The notes under the pieces were generated by a model. That model was not told where the DNA came from, did no database searches, and saw only the letters and a program-made list of their open reading frames with translations. A stretch of 5,401 nucleotides of DNA from Chloroflexota bacterium (GTDB lineage Bacteria; Chloroflexota; Anaerolineae; Promineifilales; Promineifilaceae), in the NCBI GenBank assembly GCA_008501785.1, contig QQUD01000975.1:1-5401 (forward strand), read 5' to 3'. Position numbers and translations under genes: made by a program. Every line of letters starts with the position of its first letter. Within the stretch, counting starts at the first letter, position 1. Positions 1 through 5,401 of this stretch are shown piece by piece.

Positions 1-19
1 CGGCTAAAGCCTCCACTCC
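1..19. repeat. Right arm of a palindromic intergenic repeat, cut by the window edge
   Basis: The first 19 bases, CGGCTAAAGCCTCCACTCC, are identical to positions 2299-2317, which are the right arm of the complete palindrome at 2271-2318. This is therefore probably the right half of a second copy whose left arm lies outside the window. It sits in the intergenic DNA upstream of the diterpene cyclase, so copies flank the cyclase/pcp pair on both sides. Confidence 0.75.
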
Positions 20-166
20 GACACAATATGTGGGTCTTACCCCATGAAATCCTAAAGAACCTCGTTTTTATGGAATGTCCGAAATAGATGATTAGGCGCT
101 AACAGCGTCAATATCGAGAAAAAGTTGTCGATAGAATTGCGGTTTATCCGCGTTAGGGGAAAAGTA
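20..166 (+). other. Leader/intergenic region before the diterpene cyclase
   Basis: No gene is visible here. Two small hairpins can be drawn. One has the stem 95-100 / 104-109 (GGCGCT with AGCGTC, one G-U pair, loop AAC). The other has the stem 139-142 / 148-151 (GCGG with CCGC, loop TTTAT) and ends four bases before the ribosome binding site of the cyclase. The second could affect access of ribosomes, but stems this short arise by chance. I could not find a convincing -35/-10 pair. Confidence 0.35.
155..160 (+). promoter_or_regulatory. Ribosome binding site that fixes the cyclase start
   Basis: AGGGGA lies six bases before the ATG at 167. It favours this ATG over the in-frame TTG at 125. The 14 residues that the TTG start would add do not resemble the start of the family, whereas the sequence after the ATG quickly reaches the conserved AYDTAW segment. 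Confidence 0.75.
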
Positions 167-1648
167 ATGAGTCTAAAATGGAGCAAACCTTTTTATGAGT
201 TAATACCAAAAGTAGGTTTAAGCACAATGCCGGGGTGTGCTTACGATACAGCATGGTATGCGCGTCTGATCCAAGTCGATGAACCATTGGCATATAAAGC
301 GTTAGATTGGCTGCGAGCCTATCAACTTCCAGACGGCACGTGGGGCGCACCAGAGTTTTATTATGCACATGATCGAATTATTTCTACCTTGTCGGCAATG
401 ACTGCATTAGGCCAGTTTGGAAATGACTGCGATAAACCACGAATTGAGCGGGCAAAAAAGGGATTGGGTGATGCGTTTTTGCATATTTCGCAAAACTCAG
501 CTTATGAGATGGCTGGTTTTGAAGTGCTGGCACCATCACTCATGGCTGAAGCAGAAGCGCTCGGTTTATTGGATAGCCATTCAGCAAAGTTTTTACCATA
601 TTTAGCTAAGGAACAAAAGCGGCGTTTAAAATCATTTAATGGCTTCCGCATTAACAACAAGTCCATTTTGGCTTATTCAGCCGAAATGGCTGGTGACAAT
701 TTAAAATTATTGGACCTGGACACCTTGCAAATGGATGATGGGTCTGTGTTTTTCAGTCCAGCAGCTACCTCGTATTATTATTTAAATGGAGGGAAAAAGC
801 CATCAGCCTTAGCCTATTTGGAAACAATACCGACTGAGCAAGAGGGTGCAATGCCAAATGTGTATCCATTTGCCGTGTTTGAGCAAGCCTGGACGTTATG
901 GAACCTGGCTTTAGTAGGTGAATTGGATGCCACGGGAACCGCAATCTGTGCTCCTTTGCTAGATGCATTGCAGGAAACATGGGACCCTGTGCGGGGTACT
1001 AGTTTTACATACGGTGCGGTGCAGGATGGGGATGATTCGAGTTTGACATTTGAAGTGTTGAAAAGTTACGGCCGTTCTGTCAACATTGAAGGATTACTCT
1101 CCCATTTTGTAGGCTCACATATGCGCTGCTATCAAATGGAAGCAAACCCATCTATCAGCACCAATATCCATGCTTTAAGCGCTTTTCGCAAGGCTGGGTT
1201 TGCGCCCACCCACCCCATCATACAAAAAGTGCTTTATTTCCTGAAGTCTGCTCAGAACGAAAATAAAGTCTGGCTCGATAAGTGGCATATTTCACCTTAT
1301 TATACAACTTGCCACGCTATCATTGCGGCGAGCAATTATACGGATTGGTTAGTGGAAACGGCCATTTCTTGGCTAACAGCCACCCAACACAAAGACGGCT
1401 CCTGGGGAACCTACCTGTCTACAGCCGAAGAAACTGCTTTTGGGGTCCAGGCGCTTGCCATTCGCCAGAGAGATTGCGGTGAAAACCACCTTGATGCCAT
1501 TCAGCGCGGTGCTGCATGGCTGATCGAAAATCACAACGGCAAACACCCTCCCTTGTGGGTAGGAAAAGTGTTATACTCACCAACCTATGTGAATGATTCG
1601 GCCGTTTATAGCGCACTTTGTTTGGCCGAACAGGTTGGAGCAATTTAA
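167..1648 (+). CDS. Class II diterpene cyclase (copalyl/kolavenyl-type diphosphate synthase)
   Basis: Predicted soluble protein of 493 residues, near the usual ~500 residues of bacterial monofunctional class II diterpene cyclases (the beta-gamma domain architecture). Visible marks in order are CAYDTAW at 24-30, as in plant and bacterial copalyl diphosphate synthases; a QW-like QLPDGTWG at 53-60 followed by HDR at 68-70; NVYPFAVFEQAW in the middle; the catalytic DxDD motif as D287-G-D-D290; and a second QW-like QHKDGSWG at 407-414. In this family the DxDD aspartates protonate geranylgeranyl diphosphate and start bicyclisation, leaving the diphosphate on. There is no class I DDxxD/NSE domain, so a partner enzyme is needed to finish a diterpene. 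The exact product (ent-, syn- or normal CPP, kolavenyl or halimadienyl diphosphate) cannot be read from the sequence. Squalene-hopene cyclase is unlikely because the protein is short and has the AYDTAW start. The gene is followed after six bases by pcp. No signal peptide is seen. Confidence 0.9.
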   Translation: MSLKWSKPFYELIPKVGLSTMPGCAYDTAWYARLIQVDEPLAYKALDWLRAYQLPDGTWGAPEFYYAHDRIISTLSAMTALGQFGNDCDKPRIERAKKGLGDAFLHISQNSAYEMAGFEVLAPSLMAEAEALGLLDSHSAKFLPYLAKEQKRRLKSFNGFRINNKSILAYSAEMAGDNLKLLDLDTLQMDDGSVFFSPAATSYYYLNGGKKPSALAYLETIPTEQEGAMPNVYPFAVFEQAWTLWNLALVGELDATGTAICAPLLDALQETWDPVRGTSFTYGAVQDGDDSSLTFEVLKSYGRSVNIEGLLSHFVGSHMRCYQMEANPSISTNIHALSAFRKAGFAPTHPIIQKVLYFLKSAQNENKVWLDKWHISPYYTTCHAIIAASNYTDWLVETAISWLTATQHKDGSWGTYLSTAEETAFGVQALAIRQRDCGENHLDAIQRGAAWLIENHNGKHPPLWVGKVLYSPTYVNDSAVYSALCLAEQVGAI

Positions 1649-1654
1649 AACGTT

Positions 1655-2266
1655 ATGAAGATATTACTGACAGGTTTTGAACCATTTAATAAACAACCCA
1701 TTAATCCGTCTCAAGAGATTGTGAAGGCGTTGGCTGATACACAGATAGAGGGTGTCGAGTTAGTAACGGCCGTTCTCCCTGTTGATCGCTTTGAAGGGCC
1801 AGATGCCCTCATGCGAGCCTACATCAAAAACCAACCAGATGGTGTTGTTTGTCTGGGAGAAGCAGGTCATCGTCCTGCCATTGCAGTGGAACGAGTAGCC
1901 ATTAACCTACTCGATTTTCGTATTGAAGATAATAAAGGGGTTCAGATCAGCGATAAACCAATCATGCCTAATGAACCCGCTGCTTTTTTTACGACGCTGC
2001 CTGCTCGAAAAATAGTTGAAGATATGCAAGCAGCTGGTGTTCCGTCCACGCTCTCACTATCGGCGGGGGCATTTTTGTGTAATCAAGTTTTTTATACATT
2101 AATGCAATATCTGAACAAGTATCAGCTTGAGATCCCGGCAGGCTTCATTCATGTGCCCCGATTGCCAGAGCAGGTGGTGGGTATACGGCCGTTATCCCCC
2201 TCGATGGGCTTAGAAACCATGTGCAAAGGCATCGCCATTGCGTTGGAGACCATTGTTACCACATAA
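1655..2266 (+). CDS. pcp: Pyroglutamyl-peptidase I (peptidase family C15)
   Basis: Cytosolic cysteine peptidase of 203 residues that removes N-terminal pyroglutamate from peptides, which helps in peptide turnover. The N-terminus MKILLTGFEPF is typical of the family. The catalytic triad is present: E79 in AVERVAIN, C142 in SAGAFLCN and H166 in GFIHVPRLPEQ. The length is close to the usual 200-215 residues. The flanking segment LGEAGHRP, in the place of the more common GQAGGR(P), also fits. It starts six bases after the cyclase stop. The nearest purine-rich stretch, GGAG at 1637-1640, lies 14 bases from the ATG, which is too far for a good Shine-Dalgarno, so translation may be coupled to the cyclase. 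A functional link between a dipeptide-type peptidase and a terpene cyclase is not obvious, and the pairing may only reflect shared transcription. Confidence 0.95.
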   Translation: MKILLTGFEPFNKQPINPSQEIVKALADTQIEGVELVTAVLPVDRFEGPDALMRAYIKNQPDGVVCLGEAGHRPAIAVERVAINLLDFRIEDNKGVQISDKPIMPNEPAAFFTTLPARKIVEDMQAAGVPSTLSLSAGAFLCNQVFYTLMQYLNKYQLEIPAGFIHVPRLPEQVVGIRPLSPSMGLETMCKGIAIALETIVTT

Positions 2267-2270
2267 CACC

Positions 2271-2318
2271 AGGGGTAGAGGCTTTAGCTGGAACGTTCCG
2301 GCTAAAGCCTCCACTCCT
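2271..2318. repeat. 48-bp near-perfect palindromic element, possible terminator of pcp
   Basis: The arms 2271-2294 and 2295-2318 pair over 24 positions, with T2289-G2300 and G2274-T2315 as wobbles and A2277-C2312 as the only true mismatch. The centre is GGAACGTTCC. It begins four bases after the pcp stop codon. As RNA it would fold into a very strong hairpin, but the following sequence, TTTCCATTCAA, has only a weak U tract, so termination is possible rather than clear. The right arm matches positions 1-19 of the window exactly, so this is a dispersed repeat (REP- or MITE-like) and not just a local terminator. Confidence 0.85.
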
Positions 2319-2363
2319 TTCCATTCAATACCATACCGTCATTTCTCATTTGAGACAGTCCCC

Positions 2364-2392
2364 TTTACTAAATCATAGTCAACTGTAATGAT
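2364..2392 (+). promoter_or_regulatory. Weak sigma70-like promoter candidate before the decayed gene
   Basis: TTTACT at 2364-2369 and AATGAT at 2387-2392 each match four of six consensus bases with a 17-bp spacer, placing the start point about 10-15 bases before the ATG at 2412. In AT-rich intergenic DNA such a match is not rare. Confidence 0.25.
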
Positions 2393-2411
2393 AGATTTTG
2401 TATAGGTAGCC

Positions 2412-2937
2412 ATGACAACAACAGACGCACTTATTAACAAATCTGAACAGCCAGTAAAACCACCCGTATTCGACACAATCTTATTAGGCAGTAGCATTAT
2501 CGTCTTGCTGGTGGCAATTGCCTTACTCCTCACATTTTTGCTCAAGACCCCACCACTCGAATCTGTACCAGGACAAGCCCCCCTATCTGCAACCGAAAGC
2601 CCGATTCAAAACAGCCTCACCGGCAGTGCCACCAATCCAATAGTTTTAGACATTGGCGGCAAATCTTGGACAATCACACCACGCGCCACCTACCAGATTT
2701 CCGCACGTATTTTAGGCAACAAAACGTATTCAGATTGGCAATCCCCATTAGCCCCACGTGATTTGGCATTGGCATGGGCGGCCAACGACAATTAGAATTA
2801 CCCACTAACGACAATTAGAAATGCCCATTTAGACGTCAGCGTAGTTGTCGCTAAACTCCAGAACAGATTCTGGCGGCGGTGCCTGTGAAATTCTTTATGT
2901 AAAAGAGTTCATTTTTAACGGGCAAGTTTTTGAGTAA
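2412..2937 (+). pseudogene. Decayed gene for a membrane-anchored protein of unknown function
   Basis: The open part, 2412-2795, encodes 127 residues: a short N-terminal tail, one transmembrane helix at about 22-44, a Pro/Ser/Thr-rich linker at about 46-75, and a domain start with YQISARILGNKTY (94-106) and PLAPRDLALAW (112-122). I recall this as the first half of a family of unknown function with the pattern ArVL...Y...lsPvDLALgWG that ends in SSLtR-D(T/S)G-GACE. The reading breaks off just after LALAW. The expected ending is found downstream in another frame: 2845-2937 reads RTDSGGGACEILYVKEF and then nine further residues to a TAA at 2935-2937. About 90 bases separate the two conserved blocks where I would expect roughly 80 codons, so the middle is deleted as well as frameshifted. 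AGGT at 2404-2407 serves as a ribosome binding site. A short anchored protein could still be made, but the domain cannot be complete. The family pattern is from memory and was not searched. Confidence 0.7.
2784..2829. repeat. Imperfect 23-bp tandem duplication at the break point
   Basis: Positions 2784-2806 and 2807-2829 agree at 20 of 23 bases, the first 14 (AACGACAATTAGAA) being identical. The premature stop TAG at 2793-2795 is inside the first unit. The second unit can also pair with 2842-2853 (C2809-A2814 with T2845-G2850, extended on both sides with one mismatch), which makes a hairpin without a following U tract. Both patterns sit where the decayed gene loses its middle. Confidence 0.8.
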
Positions 2938-2951
2938 CAGATAATTCACTA

Positions 2952-4211
2952 TCAATCATTTTGATACGCAATATCTAAGATTTGCACCGTATGGTACAAA
3001 GGCAATTCCCGCCCCAACGCTGTCAGATGCGTTTGAATTTGTGTTAAACAGCCAATATTGCCAGTTGCTACCGCGTCAGCTCCCGTAGTAAGAATCACCT
3101 GTGTTTTTTGTTGTCCCAATGCGTGTGCTAATTCTGGTTGTTCCAAATTGTAGGTGCCTGCTGAACCACAGCAAAGCCCATCGTCACCCAATTCAACCAA
3201 TTCTATATTAGGAATAGTGCGCAACAACCGGCGTGGAGCTGCCATCACGCCTTGTGCATGACGCAAATGACACGCGTCGTGATAGGCAATGCGTAATGGC
3301 TGCGGCAATGCAGCCGGTGGGCGCAATCCCAACCCATCCAAAAATGTGGTGACATCTTGCACTTGTTTTGCAAAAGTAGACGCCTGCACTTTTAATGCAT
3401 CTTCCGCAAACAATAAACCATACTCTTTCATACCTGACCCACATCCGGCGGCATTTGTGATTATCGCATCGACATCCTGGGGAAAGGTGTTCAGGTTGTG
3501 GCGAGCTAATTTTTGGGCACGATTATCTTCGCCGATATGCATGAGAATGGACCCACAGCACCCCTGGTCGGCAGGAATGATCGTTTCTACGCCATTAGCG
3601 GCTAATACGCGCAATGTTGCCCAATTGATTTCTGGGGCCAATACTTGCTGTACACATCCAGTTAACAATGCCACCCGTGCTCTCCGCTTACCTTTGGCCG
3701 GATAGATTGTGGGCAATGGTTCTGAATTGGGTACGCTGTCAGGAAGCAGGCTAATCATTGCGCTAATCTGCTCGGGTAAGCCAGATTGGATGACTCGTGC
3801 TAACTTTCCTGTTTGGATGGCGCGGCGAAATCGGATCGGGTATGGCAGGGTTTCGGCGATGAGGGTGCGGGTAAGGGTGTCGAGAAACGGCCGTTTTCTC
3901 TCCCCCTCCACCTGCGCCCGAAAACTCATCAACAACGCCCCATACGGCACACCAGACGGACAGGCAGGCACACAGCCCACGCAGCCCAGGCAGCGATCAA
4001 TATGCGGCTGTGCATCTTCCGCAGTAATTTCACCCTCAAGCACTCCCTTCATCAACACAATCCGCCCTCGGGGAGAATCCATCTCCTGCCCCAGCAATTT
4101 GTACGTCGGGCATGCGGCCAAACAAAAACCGCAATGCACACAAGATTGAATAGCATCTGCCATTGCGGCTCCGCGTGGTCCGTGGTGAGAAATGTCGATT
4201 TTGTGCTGCAT
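2952..4211 (-). CDS. glcF: Glycolate oxidase iron-sulfur subunit GlcF
   Basis: Protein of 419 residues, close to the ~407 of E. coli GlcF. Two [4Fe-4S] motifs of ferredoxin type are present: C24-x2-C27-x2-C30-x3-C34-P and C74-x2-C77-x2-C80-x3-C84-P. Two CCG (cysteine-rich) domains follow, with C186...C218-C219-G220 and C257 in the first, and C314...C347-C348-G349 and C388 in the second. In the GlcDEF complex this subunit carries electrons from the flavin subunits to the quinone pool as glycolate becomes glyoxylate. The start at 4211 has GAGGT at 4223-4219 seven bases upstream. It lies 55 bases downstream of glcE on the same strand, so the two are very likely one operon. Related CCG-domain proteins serve lactate or glycerol-3-phosphate oxidation (LldE, GlpC), but the two-cluster plus two-CCG layout and the adjacent GlcE favour GlcF. 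There is no convincing terminator after the stop, and the decayed gene converges on it from the other side, ending 14 bases away. Confidence 0.92.
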   Translation of the reverse strand: MQHKIDISHHGPRGAAMADAIQSCVHCGFCLAACPTYKLLGQEMDSPRGRIVLMKGVLEGEITAEDAQPHIDRCLGCVGCVPACPSGVPYGALLMSFRAQVEGERKRPFLDTLTRTLIAETLPYPIRFRRAIQTGKLARVIQSGLPEQISAMISLLPDSVPNSEPLPTIYPAKGKRRARVALLTGCVQQVLAPEINWATLRVLAANGVETIIPADQGCCGSILMHIGEDNRAQKLARHNLNTFPQDVDAIITNAAGCGSGMKEYGLLFAEDALKVQASTFAKQVQDVTTFLDGLGLRPPAALPQPLRIAYHDACHLRHAQGVMAAPRRLLRTIPNIELVELGDDGLCCGSAGTYNLEQPELAHALGQQKTQVILTTGADAVATGNIGCLTQIQTHLTALGRELPLYHTVQILDIAYQND

Positions 4212-4236
4212 AGAGAAAACCTCGTTTTAGCTGGGT

Positions 4237-4272
4237 AGTCGAGTCGTCGAAAGTCAAATAGTCAAGTTAGTC
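4237..4272. repeat. Cluster of AGTC microrepeats between glcE and glcF
   Basis: AGTC occurs five times in 36 bases (starting at 4237, 4242, 4252, 4260 and 4269), mixed with GTCG units. On the coding strand this reads as repeated TTGACT/CGACT words. It fills most of the 55-bp spacer and covers the glcE stop codon. It shows no strong hairpin and could be a remnant of slippage or a dispersed short repeat. Confidence 0.5.
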
Positions 4273-5361
4273 ATTCGTCGAAAATACTGCGTTTGGATCG
4301 AGGGCTTTTTTGATACGTTGGGCAAAGCGTCGTCCCTTGCGGCTGCCCAGGTATGGGTCGTCTGTGTGGCCGGTGAATTGTAAGCCTGCTAGATTGAGTT
4401 CGGTTAGGGTTGTTTGTAAAGCTGTCATGTCATCGGCAGCAACCCAGGCGACGTTGCCTCCGGCAGAATAGCGTCGCAGGGTGTTTGTTAAATGCTTGTC
4501 CAGGGTGGGAATTTGTTTTGGTGTAACTGGAATTTTTACAAGCTGTGATGCAGCGAATGCCCAATCAAATCTATTTTGGGCTTGCCAATAGGTGATGTCG
4601 GCTTCGTTTTCGAGAAGAACGGCCGTTTCCACCTCCGTCTGTTCCTGCAAAAAGCCGCGCATTCTTTCCACACGCCCTGGCAGCGCTTCTGGCAATCCAC
4701 CCAAACGAATGATTAACGTTGCCTTGCCAGCTAATTCTGGAGCCAAGTCTAACACGTCCATCTCAAACGGCATCACAGCCAGCTTGAACATGGCAAACAG
4801 GGCCGCATGAAGTGACGCGTATTGCAGTTGCAGCGTTACATAGCTGCGCGGTTTAGGGAACACTTTGAATGTGAGTTCAACCAGAATGCCATATCGGCCC
4901 AAACTACCCACCATAAATTTGGGAATATCAAATCCGGCCGAGTTCTTCACCACTTTGCCGCCCCCACGCACGAGTTGACCGCTGCCATCGACAAAGGAGA
5001 CGCCCAAAATAAAATCGCGCACGCCACCATACCGGTAACGCCCAGACCCAGATGCATTAGCTGCAACTGTGCCGCCTAATGTGGCTCCTGCCTCTACCCA
5101 CAATGGATCAAATGGCAGGTATTGGTTGTTTTGGGCGAGCGTGGTGATAACTTCAGAAACGGCCGTTCCTGCATACGCCGTAAAAGTGTACTCATTTGGC
5201 TCATAAGCCAGAATGCCCGAGAGGTGACGGGTAGAGAGAACGGCCGTTTCCCCCCACGCCATAGCCAAAGCAGGCTTCGTTCCCTGCCCCCGCACTCCCA
5301 AACATTTAGCCTCTTGTACCGCAGCTTGAACTTCCTCAATCATTTTTGGCTCTAAAATCAT
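4267..5361 (-). CDS. glcE: Glycolate oxidase FAD-binding subunit GlcE-like
   Basis: Protein of 364 residues in the size range of GlcE (~350 in E. coli). It has a PCMH-type FAD-binding domain. VRGQGTKPAL at 23-32 is the loop that holds the FAD diphosphate. GATLGGTVAANASGSGRYRYGG at 92-113 begins the second conserved block, which continues through RDFILGVSFVDGSG and GGKVVKNSAGFDIPK (134-148). The C-terminus KALDPNAVFS is a variant of the usual FDP..(I/V)FNPG ending. GlcE works with the catalytic GlcD and with GlcF to oxidise glycolate to glyoxylate, in photorespiratory salvage or glycolate use as carbon source. The ATG at 5361 has AGGTGA at 5371-5366 five bases upstream, which supports it. The frame is however open to the window edge (13 more codons), so a longer N-terminus cannot be excluded. 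glcD is expected to its right, outside the window. GlcD itself is normally longer (~500) and has a lactate-dehydrogenase-like C-domain, so this is not GlcD. Confidence 0.88.
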   Translation of the reverse strand: MILEPKMIEEVQAAVQEAKCLGVRGQGTKPALAMAWGETAVLSTRHLSGILAYEPNEYTFTAYAGTAVSEVITTLAQNNQYLPFDPLWVEAGATLGGTVAANASGSGRYRYGGVRDFILGVSFVDGSGQLVRGGGKVVKNSAGFDIPKFMVGSLGRYGILVELTFKVFPKPRSYVTLQLQYASLHAALFAMFKLAVMPFEMDVLDLAPELAGKATLIIRLGGLPEALPGRVERMRGFLQEQTEVETAVLLENEADITYWQAQNRFDWAFAASQLVKIPVTPKQIPTLDKHLTNTLRRYSAGGNVAWVAADDMTALQTTLTELNLAGLQFTGHTDDPYLGSRKGRRFAQRIKKALDPNAVFSTND

Positions 5362-5365
5362 GGCT

Positions 5366-5371
5366 TCACCT
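5366..5371 (-). promoter_or_regulatory. Ribosome binding site supporting the glcE start
   Basis: Read on the minus strand, AGGTGA lies five bases before the ATG whose first base is 5361. It is the reason for choosing this start although the reading frame continues open to the right edge. Confidence 0.65.
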
Positions 5372-5401
5372 ACATCAACTAATCCCTCTATAACCTCTGC
5401 C

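Larger units (their letters stand above)
1068..5247. repeat. Seven dispersed copies of the palindrome ACGGCCGT
   Basis: Exact copies are at 1068-1075 (cyclase), 1766-1773 and 2185-2192 (pcp), 3887-3894 (glcF), and 4619-4626, 5159-5166 and 5240-5247 (glcE). Five of them extend to the decamer AACGGCCGTT (1765, 3886, 4618, 5158, 5239), and the one in glcF to a 12-bp palindrome (3885-3896). Near-copies with one change are at 1358-1365 and 1598-1605. All lie inside coding sequence. The span given here only brackets the first and last copy. Confidence 0.9.

Noticed and set aside
58..68. AACCTCGTTTT shared by the cyclase leader and the region upstream of glcF (4218-4228)
   Set aside because: An 11-base match in opposite gene contexts. 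In the glcF copy it is explained by the Shine-Dalgarno complement and a T run. It is probably chance.
125..166. Upstream TTG start for the cyclase (507 residues)
   Set aside because: The ATG at 167 has a strong AGGGGA site six bases upstream and gives a family-like N-terminus. The extra 14 residues look like translated leader.
2339..2545. Minus-strand open frame of 68 codons opposite the start of the decayed gene
   Set aside because: It is antisense to the transmembrane-coding part and has no ribosome binding site or recognisable motif.
2938..2951. Bidirectional terminator between the decayed gene and glcF
   Set aside because: Only a five-pair stem (ATCAA/TTGAT) near the glcF stop, without a U tract. 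The 14-bp gap is too short to hold a clear terminator.
3289..4238. Several plus-strand open frames of 138-146 codons over glcF
   Set aside because: They lie antisense to a gene with complete iron-sulfur and CCG motifs, and their translations show no domain-like pattern. They are shadows of glcF codon use.
5375..5401. Possible last codons of glcD (minus strand, reading GRGYRGIS then TGA at 5377-5375)
   Set aside because: Eight residues are too few to recognise a GlcD C-terminus. It is only a plausible position for its end, fourteen bases before the glcE start.

Overview
The window (5401 bp) looks like chromosomal DNA of a free-living bacterium. My best guess is the phylum Chloroflexota. This is inference from three things: a stand-alone bacterial class II diterpene cyclase of the kind known from Herpetosiphon, a Chloroflexota-like domain family in the broken gene, and intergenic palindromes and short repeats of a style I associate with those genomes. 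Nothing in the window proves the taxonomy. No tRNA, rRNA, CRISPR array, transposase or phage gene is visible.

Layout. (1) Positions 1-166 are an intergenic leader that opens with half of a palindromic repeat. (2) 167-1648 (+) is a class II diterpene cyclase with the catalytic DxDD aspartates present as DGDD. (3) Six bases later, 1655-2266 (+) is pyroglutamyl-peptidase I with its Glu/Cys/His triad intact. (4) 2271-2318 is a 48-bp near-perfect palindrome, whose right arm is the same 19-bp sequence that opens the window. (5) 2412-2937 (+) is a decayed gene for a one-helix membrane-anchored protein. Its 5' part and its last ~30 codons are recognisable, but the middle is missing, the frame is shifted, and a 23-bp imperfect tandem duplication carries the premature stop. 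(6) On the minus strand, 5361-4267 and 4211-2952 encode the GlcE-like FAD-binding and GlcF-like iron-sulfur subunits of glycolate oxidase. glcD would be expected just beyond the right edge.

How the genes work together. GlcE and GlcF are parts of one membrane-associated enzyme that oxidises glycolate to glyoxylate and passes electrons on, so they form a true functional pair. The cyclase and the peptidase look co-transcribed, but no biochemical link between them is evident. The cyclase should make a cyclic C20 diphosphate and needs a class I synthase or phosphatase that is not in this window. The rightward cyclase/pcp/decayed-gene block and the leftward glcEF operon converge near 2938-2951.

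The most unusual global signal is the 8-mer palindrome ACGGCCGT. It occurs seven times, in every intact gene, in all three codon phases, against a chance expectation of about 0.08. This resembles the highly iterated palindrome phenomenon known from cyanobacteria (HIP1), with a different sequence.
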